This document shows, in pieces, positions 1 through 8,239 of a stretch of DNA of 64,000 nucleotides (position 1 is the first letter of the stretch; every line of letters starts with the position of its first letter). Below the pieces are notes generated by a model that saw only the letters and a list, made by a program, of their open reading frames with translations, made no database searches and had not been told where the DNA came from. Location: assembly GCA_938005545.1 (NCBI GenBank), contig CALKXV010000053.1, forward strand, positions 1 to 64,000, in the 5' to 3' direction. The translations under genes and the position numbers were made by a program. Source of the stretch: an uncultured Paracoccaceae bacterium. Lineage in GTDB: Bacteria > Pseudomonadota > Alphaproteobacteria > Rhodobacterales > Rhodobacteraceae.

Positions 1-102
1 AAGCGCCCTCATTCCGCCCTTGGCGGCAAACCACCCGCTGTGATCTATTGGCAGCGAAACGAAACAACCAACCCCGATCAGCAGGTGCAAAGAGTAGCTT
101 AA
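1..102 (+). CDS. IS3-family transposase, C-terminal fragment
   Basis: Frame 1 is open from the first base to a TAA at 100-102 and encodes 33 residues. It begins with the motif RPHSALGGKPPAVIYW, which matches the end of the rve integrase domain in IS3-type transposases (the RPHSALG signature just after the catalytic glutamate region). The tail ends in DQQVQRVA. The catalytic DDE residues lie upstream of the window, so activity cannot be judged. Confidence 0.75.
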   Translation, partial: KRPHSALGGKPPAVIYWQRNETTNPDQQVQRVA

Positions 103-116
103 ATCACGCCAGATCC

Positions 117-141
117 TGTCCAAGGATTGGGGAGTAGCTCA
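117..141. repeat. Presumed right terminal inverted repeat of the IS element
   Basis: The bases read TGTCCAAGGATTGGGGAGTA followed by GCTCA. The reverse complement starts TGAGCTACTCCCC, the usual TG start of an IS3-family left end. It lies just downstream of the transposase stop and directly before the recombinase remnant. The left copy is outside the window, so pairing could not be verified. Confidence 0.55.
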
Positions 142-560
142 GAATATGCGCCTCGCGTTGGCGCTCAGTGAAAAGGATGCGCTTGAGAGGCAGCTAGGGG
201 ACGTCAATCGCCAGCTTGAAAACATGCTGGACCGTATCGTTGAGGCAAACAGCACTTCGGTGGTGAGCACCTATGAAACACGGATCGAAAAGCTTGAGCG
301 CGATAAATTGGTTCTGAACGACAAAATAGCTAAATCAGTCCCACCAAAGGGACGGCTGGAGGACTGTATTGAACTCTCTTTGAAACTCCTATCAAACCCT
401 TGGAATATATGGAAAAATGGTGACTTCACTATGCGCCAAGCAGTGCTTAGATTGGCCTTTGCGGAGCCTCTTCGATACAGTCAAAATGGGGTGTATCGAA
501 CTCCAAAATTATCTTTCCCATTCAAGTGCTTAGGGGGATTTTCGGGGTCAAAAAGCGAAA
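142..560 (+). pseudogene. Serine recombinase, C-terminal remnant truncated by the IS
   Basis: Frame 2 is open from the IS boundary and encodes the C-terminal part of a large serine-recombinase (resolvase-family site-specific recombinase). It shows the coiled-coil stretch LEKQ-like to KLERDKLVLNDKIAK, then LSNPWNIWKNGDF and LRLAFAEPLRYSQNGVYRTP, a block typical of these proteins in Rhodobacterales. The resolvase N-terminal catalytic domain with its serine is absent. The first ATG (146) has no convincing ribosome site and upstream frame 2 is closed, so this is a 5'-truncated relic. The frame stays open antisense through the adjacent tRNA and on to 901; the part beyond 560 is not counted as gene. 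Confidence 0.7.
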
Positions 561-646
561 TGGTGCGGTCGGAGAGACTCGAACTCTCACGGGTGTTACC
601 CCACAGCGACCTCAACGCTGCGCGTCTACCATTCCGCCACGACCGC
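561..646 (-). tRNA. tRNA-Leu (anticodon GAG)
   Basis: Read on the minus strand this is an 86-base class II tRNA. The acceptor arm GCGGTCG pairs with CGACCGC, CCA is encoded at the 3' end (561-563), the T arm contains GTTCGAGTC, and the long variable arm TGTGGGGTAACACCCG is as expected for leucine. The anticodon stem CAGCG/CGCTG encloses the loop TTGAGGT, giving anticodon GAG, which reads CUC and CUU. Its 3' end abuts the serine-recombinase remnant, so it is the likely integration site of the lost element. Confidence 0.95.
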
Positions 647-721
647 ACGTCGTGCTTGGTAGCACGTCTATTAGCGTCGGATTTCAAGGAAGGGAAGGGT
701 GTATTTTCGGCGGTTGAAGGC

Positions 722-748
722 TGCGCGGCAAAGGGTCTTTGCCGCGCA
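722..748 (-). terminator. Hairpin downstream of the peptidoglycan-binding gene
   Basis: A perfect 12-base inverted repeat TGCGCGGCAAAG / CTTTGCCGCGCA encloses the loop GGT. It lies 8 bases after the stop of the minus-strand gene ending at 757. There is no run of T on the minus-strand exit side, so it may act as a transcript-end structure rather than a classic intrinsic terminator. Confidence 0.6.
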
Positions 749-756
749 AGGTCATG

Positions 757-2073
757 TTATTCCGAGACGTTGAAGCTGGGCAATCCACCACCCGCTGCGT
801 TAACGGGAACCGTGCGCAAACCAGCCTGGCTTCCGCCAACAGTCGCCGCGCGGATCAATTCGACCCGGTCTGGCTGGTTCGGTGCAAAAGCAGCCGTTTG
901 ACCGGCATCCAGCGCTTCAAGCGCCATTCCGTACCAATCGGAGGCAAGGTCTGCGCGTTTTGCAGTGCCGAAACCCTGGCTCAGGTGGTGGCCCATCATC
1001 TCGGCGTAGACTTGTTCGCCCAAGGCTACAAGGATTAGCCCAGAGCCGACGGCCACATCCATGTCATCGGTTCTGTAGCCGACCGAAAGGCAGATTTTGG
1101 ACGTTGCGGCCAGTTGCGGTGGTGACATGCCTGTCGACAGAACAAAGCTCGACACACCGCGAAGGACTTCGCCGCTTGGTTTCAGCGACAATGCTGCAAC
1201 ATGATCTTTCATGATCGGACCAAACGACTGGCATTGCGCGGCGATCTGAGCGGGGTTGGAACCTTGCACGCTAGCCGCCAAATCTTCGCCTGTGGCAATG
1301 GCATAGGTTCTGGCAAGGCACAGCTGTTCGTTCAGGACCATGTTGGTATCGGTCATGCTGGCCAGTTGAGTGAAGCCGCCATTGGCGTTGGTCAAAAGCG
1401 AAACCTTGTTGCAATGGGATGCCAGTGACGCAGCGGATCCACCGCCGAGGAAGTTCGGCAAAGCGCTTTGTGGTTCTTCCACAAGGGGCGCAACTTCGGC
1501 CACAACGGCCTCGGGCTGTTGTTCAACAGGCTGCGGTGCTTGATTTACGACCACTGTTGTGCCGGGGGCGGGCTGTGGCGCAATGCCAGCAGCTTGATCG
1601 CGGTACTGTAGCAAAAGCCCACGTGTACCCACGCTCGCAATTTGCTGGTTTGTCGCATAACCACCGACAATTGCTCGGTTGTAGGACGACAAGAGGAACG
1701 ATTTTTCATACTCGGTCAGATATCCGGTTGCCGGATAACCAAGTGTGCCTTGATATTGTGCCACTGCGGCGCGTGACCGTCGGCCCATAACGCCGTCAGG
1801 GGTGCCCGCTGGAAAGCCGAAATAGTTCAAAGATGTCTGAATTTCGCGGTTTTCGGCGCGCGCAGCAGAATAGCGAGGGGTAACGACAACGCGTTTGGTT
1901 GTTGTTGTTGTGCGCTGTCTGGATTTGTTTCTTTCGTTGACAATTGCACCACCGATGACGCCACCGATAATTCCGCCAACCAGAGCGTCGCCAGCATCGG
2001 CCGCAACTTGCCCGGCTGATGATACGGCAAGCATGGCCGACAGAGCCGCCGCTGACATAAATCGCATTTTCAT
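757..2073 (-). CDS. Exported peptidoglycan-binding domain protein
   Basis: The 438-residue product has an N-terminal signal peptide (about residues 1-25) followed by a glycine-zipper stretch GGIIGGVIGGAIV near residues 34-46, then a peptidoglycan-binding type 1 repeat at about residues 75-130 (IQTSLNYFGFPAGTPDGVMG, with SRAAVAQYQ). A Pro/Val/Glu-rich linker leads to an unrecognised C-terminal domain of about 230 residues. Start: the ATG at 2073 has AAGGAG seven bases upstream, while the ATG seven codons earlier has none, so the shorter form is preferred. It is a single-gene unit closed by the hairpin at 722-748. The role is probably in the cell envelope; substrate binding is inferred from the domain only. 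Confidence 0.85.
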   Translation of the reverse strand: MKMRFMSAAALSAMLAVSSAGQVAADAGDALVGGIIGGVIGGAIVNERNKSRQRTTTTTKRVVVTPRYSAARAENREIQTSLNYFGFPAGTPDGVMGRRSRAAVAQYQGTLGYPATGYLTEYEKSFLLSSYNRAIVGGYATNQQIASVGTRGLLLQYRDQAAGIAPQPAPGTTVVVNQAPQPVEQQPEAVVAEVAPLVEEPQSALPNFLGGGSAASLASHCNKVSLLTNANGGFTQLASMTDTNMVLNEQLCLARTYAIATGEDLAASVQGSNPAQIAAQCQSFGPIMKDHVAALSLKPSGEVLRGVSSFVLSTGMSPPQLAATSKICLSVGYRTDDMDVAVGSGLILVALGEQVYAEMMGHHLSQGFGTAKRADLASDWYGMALEALDAGQTAAFAPNQPDRVELIRAATVGGSQAGLRTVPVNAAGGGLPSFNVSE

Positions 2074-2270
2074 AAATAGTCTCCTTCGAACCAAAATACA
2101 GTTGGGCGAATTTTAGCACGGCTAACCGAAAATGCCTAATTCAAATACCTGAAGGTTTTCGGTACCTGGACCATCAAGCAACCCGTTATTGGTCGAAAGG
2201 CCGAAGTCGCCGGGTTGACGGCAAGGCCCTTGGGTGATCACGTTATTCTTAGCCACATGGAAAGACACGA

Positions 2271-3245
2271 ATGCGTATCGACGGTCTGCAATATGCCAAT
2301 TGGTCCGAGACCATATTTCGCCAGATGCGCGAAGGCGGCTTGGATGCGGTTCATGTAACCGTCGCCTATCATGAGACATTTCGCGAAACCGTCTTGAATT
2401 TCGAGCAATGGAACCGTTGGTTCGAAGCTTATCCTGACTTGATCATGAAAGGTCTCACTGCGGGGGACATCGACGTCGCGAAAGCCACTGGACGTACCGC
2501 GATCTTTTTCGGGTTTCAGAACCCAAGTCCGATAGAGGATGACATCGGCCTAGTCGAAATCGTACATACGCTGGGCGCGCGGTTTATGCAGTTGACGTAT
2601 AACAATCAATCTTTGTTGGCCACGGGATGCTATGAGGCCGAAGATCCGGGGCTCACCCGTATGGGGCGTCAAGTGATCCGCGAGATGAACCGTGTCGGGT
2701 TGGTCGTCGATATGAGCCATTCGGCAGACCGTTCCACAATCGAAGCGGCGGAACATTCCGAACGTCCCATTGCGATTACCCACGCCAATCCCTCCGCATG
2801 GCAACCCGCACGGCGCAACAAAAGCGATGCCGTGATCCGCGCCGTGGCAGAGAATGGCGGGATACTGGGGTTCTCGCTTTATCCGCATCATCTGAAGGAC
2901 GGGTCTGACTGTAGGTTGAAGGATTTTTGCGAGGCGATTGCGCGTGCGGTCGAAACATATGGGATCGACCACATCGGCCTTGGGTCTGATCTGTGTCAGG
3001 ATCAACCGGACAGCGTCGTCGAATGGATGCGGGTTGGGCGTTGGTCAAAAGAGATCGACTATGGTGAAGGATCGGCAGCCGCGCCCGGATTTCCGGCAAT
3101 GCCCAAGTGGTTCAATGACAACCGCGATTTCGGAAACATCGAAGACGGGTTGGCAGCCATTGGTATGAACGCAGATGAAGTGGCCGCAATAATGGGTGGC
3201 AATTGGTATCGGTTTTTCGCAGACAACTTTGGGCCCAAGCCATGA
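2271..3245 (+). CDS. Peptidase M19 (membrane dipeptidase) family protein
   Basis: The 324-residue product matches zinc-dependent dipeptidases of family M19 (renal dipeptidase type). Recognisable blocks are QLTYNNQSLLATG, VGLVVDMSHS with its ligand histidine, and ITHANP. The canonical N-terminal HxD metal-ligand motif is not present: the protein starts MRIDGLQYANWS, a variant in which Q-x-A takes that place. No signal peptide is visible, so the protein is likely cytoplasmic. GGAAAG lies seven bases before the ATG. It is the first of four coupled genes (next gene overlaps by ATGA), whose shared job is unknown. Cleavage of a dipeptide or of an amidated amino acid is inferred, not shown. Confidence 0.85.
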   Translation: MRIDGLQYANWSETIFRQMREGGLDAVHVTVAYHETFRETVLNFEQWNRWFEAYPDLIMKGLTAGDIDVAKATGRTAIFFGFQNPSPIEDDIGLVEIVHTLGARFMQLTYNNQSLLATGCYEAEDPGLTRMGRQVIREMNRVGLVVDMSHSADRSTIEAAEHSERPIAITHANPSAWQPARRNKSDAVIRAVAENGGILGFSLYPHHLKDGSDCRLKDFCEAIARAVETYGIDHIGLGSDLCQDQPDSVVEWMRVGRWSKEIDYGEGSAAAPGFPAMPKWFNDNRDFGNIEDGLAAIGMNADEVAAIMGGNWYRFFADNFGPKP

Positions 3246-4921
3246 GCGCGCCACGCGTGCCATTGCGCAATCCAAAGCATGTCATGCGTCTCAAGCGATT
3301 GGGGTCGTTCCATCAAAGCCGTCTAAGTTTCATGCGTGTTCTGACCCGGCGCATGGCGCGCGAAAACTGGCACTTCCAACGCCCGGTTTTTGACATTGAT
3401 GCAAAGGGGGTCGGGCGCGCGGTCTATACGATCAAGACGCCCGAGCGTAGCTATTCCATGGTTGCTTTCGCCCATGATTTGCCCGACGCGCTTCGATCCG
3501 ATCGTGTGATTGCCGAAGCCTGGGATGCGACGTTTACATTGTTCGACGGTGAGCCAACTGCGGATGACATTGATCGTCTGGAAGCCAATGTCCCGAAACA
3601 AGAGGCGGGCCGCATAACGGAGCGTGAACTGGCCTTGTCGCGCGCCAATAGATCCGCGCGGCTTTGGAAACTTGTGGTTGATGCTTTGGCGGCAGGTCAG
3701 CAACCAGATGCCGATCACTTGGGCGATGTCGGTTATCTGATGCGGACGACGGCGGTTTATGGATCAGGAAAGTTCGGAGCGGCAGATTACGTCACCGTGG
3801 CGGATCGGCCCGAATTCAAGGTGCCGTTTCAGGTCGAGATGATGCTGGTCTATCTGATCCGAACGTTTGTTCGTGATCTGGTCAATCACATGGCCAAGGT
3901 AAAAGGCGGCGACACCGCAGTTCCATTGGATGGGGCAATCGCGCGCCAGTTGGGCATCGGGAATTCAACTGGTTTGGGCATGGCGCCGTTTTTGATCAAT
4001 CATCCCGTCTTGTTCAACAACTGGATCACGGCACGTGAAACCGCCATTTCCCGCGTGCGCGCCGTGGCTAGGGCAACAAAGAATGAAATCGCGACATTCC
4101 GCGATGTCTTTCGCCGTTACAAATCCGTGCTCGATACCTGGACGTCGGATCATGCCGGCCAACAGGCGAAGCTGGCGGCGCTTCGTGCGGACTACGCGAC
4201 AATAAGCGCTCACTTGGTGCGCGCCAATCTGTCGGGGGCATTCCCTTGGGACGGATTGATGACCTGGGCCAAAACGGCGATCAGCGACGAAGGGCAGGAA
4301 CTCGTGGCTTCGCTTCTTTTGGAACCCTACGGCGATTTGGTCGACGATCTGGCCGAGACCATGTGCGATGATGCTGACGACACTTTTCGAATCGATGGCC
4401 GGATGTCTGTGGGCGAGGTTCAGGGGCTGTTAGAGCAATCTTTTGACTGGGCTTTGGGATTGGATTGGGACGATCCAAAATGCATTGCGCGGGCATGGTA
4501 TGTGTCTGCTGAAAAGCTGGAGCCACGTCTTGGGGAAAGGTTTGAAGAGCCAATCGAAGACTTTGAACAACCCTTGGCGCCTGCGCGGGACGCGGCCTTG
4601 GCTGCGGCTGATCTTGGCAATTCGAACGCTGATACGCCCATTGCAACCTTTTTGATGCAGCACCCCGAGCATCGCCACATTGTGCGCCGCTTGCAGGTTT
4701 GTGCCAAAGCGCCCTATGGCGAAATTCGCGACAATACGATTGCCACCGAGATGTTGCCCATCGATATGTTGCGCGCAAAACTGTCGTACTTCGGGGCGAC
4801 CCATTTCGATCCGCGGTCTGACCGATGGGTGCGCATTCGGATGTACACCGGCGCGCCATACCCGGAAGAATTGTCGCCCGAGACCTGTGACGACTGGGTC
4901 TATCCAGACCCGCGCCCATGA
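3242..4921 (+). CDS. Hypothetical protein, 559 residues, cluster-specific
   Basis: I do not recognise a domain. The ATG at 3242 overlaps the M19 stop (ATGA), so it is preferred over an ATG 13 codons upstream. The protein is soluble-looking, with a basic N-terminus (RNPKHVMRLKRLGSFHQSR), a mixed alpha/beta middle and acidic C-terminal third; no signal peptide or membrane span is evident. A near-C-terminal motif YGEIRDNTIATEML could be functional. The ATGA overlaps on both sides imply co-translation with the M19 enzyme and the DUF3726 protein, and hence a shared pathway. It could be a structural or assembly partner of the oxidoreductase, but that is speculation. Confidence 0.8.
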   Translation: MSAPRVPLRNPKHVMRLKRLGSFHQSRLSFMRVLTRRMARENWHFQRPVFDIDAKGVGRAVYTIKTPERSYSMVAFAHDLPDALRSDRVIAEAWDATFTLFDGEPTADDIDRLEANVPKQEAGRITERELALSRANRSARLWKLVVDALAAGQQPDADHLGDVGYLMRTTAVYGSGKFGAADYVTVADRPEFKVPFQVEMMLVYLIRTFVRDLVNHMAKVKGGDTAVPLDGAIARQLGIGNSTGLGMAPFLINHPVLFNNWITARETAISRVRAVARATKNEIATFRDVFRRYKSVLDTWTSDHAGQQAKLAALRADYATISAHLVRANLSGAFPWDGLMTWAKTAISDEGQELVASLLLEPYGDLVDDLAETMCDDADDTFRIDGRMSVGEVQGLLEQSFDWALGLDWDDPKCIARAWYVSAEKLEPRLGERFEEPIEDFEQPLAPARDAALAAADLGNSNADTPIATFLMQHPEHRHIVRRLQVCAKAPYGEIRDNTIATEMLPIDMLRAKLSYFGATHFDPRSDRWVRIRMYTGAPYPEELSPETCDDWVYPDPRP

Positions 4922-5547
4922 CGCGGTCTTTGGGCGAAGTCGACGCCATGGCCCGAAAAGCCGCACGCGGGGCAGGGTACGCATGGGGGCTGGCGGAAGA
5001 AGCGGGATCAGCCGTGCGCTGGCTTGAAGCGCGAGGGCTTGACGGATGTGCGGCACTGGCGGCGACATTGCAAACGGTTGACCAAGGCTTGGACGGTTTT
5101 TCACCCGACGCAGATTGGACGTCGGCGTCGGGTGCGCTCTGTCCGGTGATGACGGGGGCTGCCTTGTCGGACCAGATCGCTGATTTCGAAACTGAGTTAT
5201 CGTTTGGTCCTGTCATCGCACCGATCCTTTTGGTGCCTGTGGTGGCGTATATGGCGATGCAACGCCAACAGGACATGACGTTGGAAGCAGGCTCCGGTCG
5301 CGCGGTGGTTAACGGTGGCGGGTTGAGAACCGAAGGACCATTCAGCACCGGCGCGTGTGCTGTGACTATTCGAGCGGGAGGCGCTGGTGATGGCGGCGCA
5401 CTTCAGGTCGCAGAGCTTCGAACCCGCTCGGACGTCTTACCGGATATCTGGGATCAACTGGACCACTTTGCCACAAAAACATATGCACCCGCCACCGAAG
5501 CCTCGCGCCTGAAAGGCGCGGGCGCGGGGCTTACTGACAATGATTGA
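4918..5547 (+). CDS. DUF3726 domain-containing protein
   Basis: The 209-residue product starts MTRSLGEVDAMARKAARGAG and has the layout of DUF3726 proteins: an N-terminal helix (EVDAMARKAARGAGYAWGLA, EEAGSAVRWLE) followed by a beta-rich half (GGLRTEGPFSTGACAVTIR). The function of the family is unknown. It overlaps the upstream gene by ATGA, and the downstream Ldh-family gene begins 11 bases after its stop, so the four genes 2271-6578 look like one transcription unit. Confidence 0.75.
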   Translation: MTRSLGEVDAMARKAARGAGYAWGLAEEAGSAVRWLEARGLDGCAALAATLQTVDQGLDGFSPDADWTSASGALCPVMTGAALSDQIADFETELSFGPVIAPILLVPVVAYMAMQRQQDMTLEAGSGRAVVNGGGLRTEGPFSTGACAVTIRAGGAGDGGALQVAELRTRSDVLPDIWDQLDHFATKTYAPATEASRLKGAGAGLTDND

Positions 5548-5558
5548 AAGGGCCTGAT

Positions 5559-6578
5559 ATGGCTGAGATGACCACCCTGACGCTGGACCAGATCGAGGAC
5601 ATTGCCTTTCGCGCTTTGCGGGCGGCGGGCACATCTGAAAGCAACGCGCGAGCCTTGGCCGTGGCGACCGCTGCGACCGAAGCCGATGGTGTGGCGAGCC
5701 ACGGGTTGGCCTATATCCCGATCTATTGCGAACATGTGCAATGCGGCAAAGTCGATGGCACCGCGACACCCGTGCTTAGCCAGCCCCGTCCCGCAGCCTT
5801 GGTGGCGGACGCCGCAACCGGGTTTCCGCACGCAGCGATCGACGCAGGTTTCGAACGGCTGATCCCCTTGGCGAAAGAACAAGGCGTGGCGGTGTTGGCG
5901 ATCCGGAACAGTTACAATTGCGGAGTTTTGGGGCTCCACACGGCGCGACTTGCGCGCGCAGGGCTCGTGGGGTTGGGCTTTACCAATGCACCCGCGTCGA
6001 TTGCACCATCTGGCGGCTCAAAACCCGTTGTGGGGACGAACCCGTTTTCGCTGGCTGTGCCGGGGCCCACGGGCGAACCTGCAATCCTTATCGACCAAAG
6101 CGCCAGCACGATTGCAAAAAGCGAAGTGATGAAACACGCCCGTGAAGGCACATCCATTCCCGAAGGCTGGGCGTTGGATCCGGATGGTCATCCGACGACG
6201 GACCCGGGTGTTGGATTGAAGGGTTCGATGGCACCTTCCGGCGGATACAAAGGTGTGGGCGCAGCTTTGCTGGTTGAAACGATGGCGGCGGCGCTGACGG
6301 GTGCCACGTTGGGCATCCATGCATCGCCCTTTTCGGGAACAGCAGGTGGGCCACCAAAGACGGGCCAGTTGTTTCTGGCGATTGCGCCCGAGGCCACATC
6401 GGGTGGAGATTTTGCCGACAGGATCGCGGCATTGACGGGGGCGGTTCATGATCAACCGGGCGCACGTTTGCCCGGCGACGGACGTGCGGTGGCGCGTGCG
6501 CGTGCAGCGCTTGACGGGGTCGCGGTCAACTCTGCGACATTGGATCGGATCAACGCGATCATCGATGCGTCCCAGTAG
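5559..6578 (+). CDS. Ldh-family (malate/L-lactate dehydrogenase-type) oxidoreductase
   Basis: The 339-residue product belongs to the NAD(P)H-dependent Ldh/Mdh family (type 2), which includes delta1-piperideine-2-carboxylate / delta1-pyrroline-2-carboxylate reductases, ureidoglycolate dehydrogenase and sulfolactate dehydrogenase. Key blocks are TEADGVASHGL with the conserved SHG, PVVGTNPFSLAVPG, and GYKGVGAALLVE near residue 230. The ATG at 5559 has AAAGGG at good spacing and is preferred over a TTG at 5544. Together with an M19 dipeptidase, an imino-acid reductase role in amino-acid catabolism is plausible, but the substrate is not settled. Confidence 0.85.
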   Translation: MAEMTTLTLDQIEDIAFRALRAAGTSESNARALAVATAATEADGVASHGLAYIPIYCEHVQCGKVDGTATPVLSQPRPAALVADAATGFPHAAIDAGFERLIPLAKEQGVAVLAIRNSYNCGVLGLHTARLARAGLVGLGFTNAPASIAPSGGSKPVVGTNPFSLAVPGPTGEPAILIDQSASTIAKSEVMKHAREGTSIPEGWALDPDGHPTTDPGVGLKGSMAPSGGYKGVGAALLVETMAAALTGATLGIHASPFSGTAGGPPKTGQLFLAIAPEATSGGDFADRIAALTGAVHDQPGARLPGDGRAVARARAALDGVAVNSATLDRINAIIDASQ

Positions 6579-6597
6579 GCAGATGCTGTAAAATTGA

Positions 6598-6621
6598 GCG
6601 CCACGGGGCGCATTGTTTTTT
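6598..6621 (+). terminator. Rho-independent terminator after the Ldh-family gene
   Basis: GCGCC and GGCGC form a 5-base stem around the loop ACGG, followed by CATTG... a run of six T (6616-6621). It ends the unit 2271-6578 and lies between convergent genes. Confidence 0.6.
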
Positions 6622-6659
6622 GGTCGGCTTCGCCTCCTTTTTTCGCGCTGTCGCGCGCT

Positions 6660-7076
6660 TTAGCGGCGCGCGCGTTTTGCCCGATGATAGGTCAGCGCCA
6701 TAGCGGCGATCTGGTGGAGCTCTTCATCGTTGAAGGGCGTGTTCGTGGGCAAATGGATTGCACGGTTGCCGTCGTATTGGGCGGCGTCTGGAAAGCGATC
6801 GCGAAAGCTGTCAACAAGCGTGGTCTGGCATGGCACGAAGAGCGACACGCGATCCGGTGCAGCCTTGATCCAGCCAAGACGAATGGTCGTTCCGGTGCGT
6901 GGCGTGCGTGGCAGATACGCCGCTTGGCCCCATTTCAAGGTTTCTTCCAAAGGGCCAGCGTCGCTGTCCTCAGCGGCGCGGAAGATAAGATCGCGTAGAG
7001 CCAAAAGGCGCAGGCGCGGCACCTTGGGCACGGCGTCAAAAGCTTCCTTGACGTTACGCGGGAGGGGTTGGCTCAT
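6660..7076 (-). CDS. DUF1801 domain-containing protein
   Basis: The 138-residue product shows the DUF1801 / YdhG-like fold features: KWGQAAYLPRTPRTGTTIRL in the middle and TNTPFNDEELHQIAAMALTYHRAKR at the end. Family members are small cytoplasmic proteins of poorly defined function, some annotated as iron chaperones. Its start codon overlaps the stop of the upstream alcohol dehydrogenase-like gene (ATGA at 7073-7076), so the two are co-translated. Confidence 0.8.
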   Translation of the reverse strand: MSQPLPRNVKEAFDAVPKVPRLRLLALRDLIFRAAEDSDAGPLEETLKWGQAAYLPRTPRTGTTIRLGWIKAAPDRVSLFVPCQTTLVDSFRDRFPDAAQYDGNRAIHLPTNTPFNDEELHQIAAMALTYHRAKRARR

Positions 7077-8155
7077 GGGATCACGACGATGTTGCCCGTG
7101 TGTGATTTGGCCCCGAATGCGTCTTGTGCCTTGTGAAGTTCTTCCAAAGGATAGGTTGCGGCCAGCGCCGGTTTTACGCCGCCCGCTTCGATCAAGCGAA
7201 CAAGTTCTGGCATCACTTCAAGGTCAATGACGGTGGAACCCGTGAAGGTCAGGTCGTTCAGATAAAAGGTGCGCAGATCGAAGTCGACGATGGGCCCTGC
7301 AATCGCGCCCGAACAGGTATAGCGGCCACCGCGTTCCAACACGTCAATCAGACCCGGCCAGGCCGGGCCGCCGACGACATCCGCAACGACTGTGATCTTT
7401 TCATCATTTAAAGCGGCGGCGAGATCTTCCGGCGCGCGGGGCAATAGAACGTCTGGGCCGAGCTTTGCGACTTCGGCATGTTTGGCGTCGCTCGCCAAAG
7501 CGATGATCCGGGCACCGCGCAGTTTGGCCATTTGAACCACCGCACCGCCCACACCACCCGACGCGCCGGGAACAAGGACCGTGTCATCGGCGGTGACATT
7601 TGCGCGGGTTAACATGCCAAGAGCGGTCGAGTAGGAACAGGAGAATGTCGCCAGTTCCGCGTCCGTCAGATCGGAATGAATGGTCAGAGCGTTTCGTGCG
7701 GGCATGGTCGTGTAGTCGGCAAACCCGCCATTTCGTTCCGAACCGAAATAGCCCACCGTGCCCTTGTTGGTCAGATCGTTTTCGTTGCGCAGCCAGCAAT
7801 CCACAATGATACGCTCACCAACACGATCCGTTTTTACACCGTCGCCGACGGCCACAATCGTTCCGCAGACATCTGCGCCCTGAATGCGCGGAAAGCTGAT
7901 GGGCGCACCGCCCCAACTTGGGTCCTCAAAGCCGACCACTTCGTGACCGTCGCCCGATGTCGGATTTGACACGGTCTTCGAATACCAGCCGGCGCGCGTG
8001 TTGATGTCGGTGTTGTTCAGGCCGCATGCGCCGACTTTGACCAGAACGTCACCCGGTGCAGGATCAGGGCAGGGCCAGTCGGTGCGCCATTGGGTTTGAT
8101 CCGGACCGCCGTGACCCATGGTGACCATTGCGTTCATCGTATTTGGGTGCGGCAT
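7073..8155 (-). CDS. Zinc-independent alcohol dehydrogenase / quinone oxidoreductase family protein
   Basis: This 360-residue medium-chain dehydrogenase/reductase has an N-terminal GroES-like domain (GDVLVKVGACGLNNTDINTR) and a Rossmann domain with LVPGASGGVGGAVVQMAK near residue 195. The cysteine-rich structural-zinc loop of true alcohol dehydrogenases is missing, which points to an NADPH:quinone or enoyl reductase-like enzyme. The ATG at 8155 with GGAG upstream is preferred to an ATG 19 codons earlier. It is the first gene of a two-gene unit with the DUF1801 protein. Confidence 0.8.
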   Translation of the reverse strand: MPHPNTMNAMVTMGHGGPDQTQWRTDWPCPDPAPGDVLVKVGACGLNNTDINTRAGWYSKTVSNPTSGDGHEVVGFEDPSWGGAPISFPRIQGADVCGTIVAVGDGVKTDRVGERIIVDCWLRNENDLTNKGTVGYFGSERNGGFADYTTMPARNALTIHSDLTDAELATFSCSYSTALGMLTRANVTADDTVLVPGASGGVGGAVVQMAKLRGARIIALASDAKHAEVAKLGPDVLLPRAPEDLAAALNDEKITVVADVVGGPAWPGLIDVLERGGRYTCSGAIAGPIVDFDLRTFYLNDLTFTGSTVIDLEVMPELVRLIEAGGVKPALAATYPLEELHKAQDAFGAKSHTGNIVVIP

Positions 8156-8239
8156 CAAAGAGCTCCGGTCATTGTGTTTGCGCCGTTGCGCTGTGTGGGT
8201 TTTCTGGGCCATCGCATTGCATAGATCTGTAGGAATCGT

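Larger units (their letters stand above)
1..141 (+). mobile_element. Right end of an IS3-family insertion sequence (partial)
   Basis: The stretch holds the last 33 codons of a transposase and, after a 14-base gap, a 25-base terminal sequence ending in CA, as IS3-family ends do. The left part of the element lies outside the window. Immediately after base 141 the sequence switches to the body of a serine-recombinase gene that has no upstream part, so the element appears to have inserted into that gene. Family assignment rests on the short C-terminal motif and the terminus; the matching left end was not available to confirm it. Confidence 0.7.

Noticed and set aside
646-901. Continuation of the recombinase frame as real protein
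   Set aside because: Past the tRNA the frame is antisense to the peptidoglycan-binding gene's 3' end, and no recombinase-like sequence remains.
4281-5348. 355-codon minus-strand ORF
   Set aside because: It overlaps two coupled plus-strand genes on the opposite strand and has low-complexity Arg/Ser/Pro composition typical of a shadow frame.
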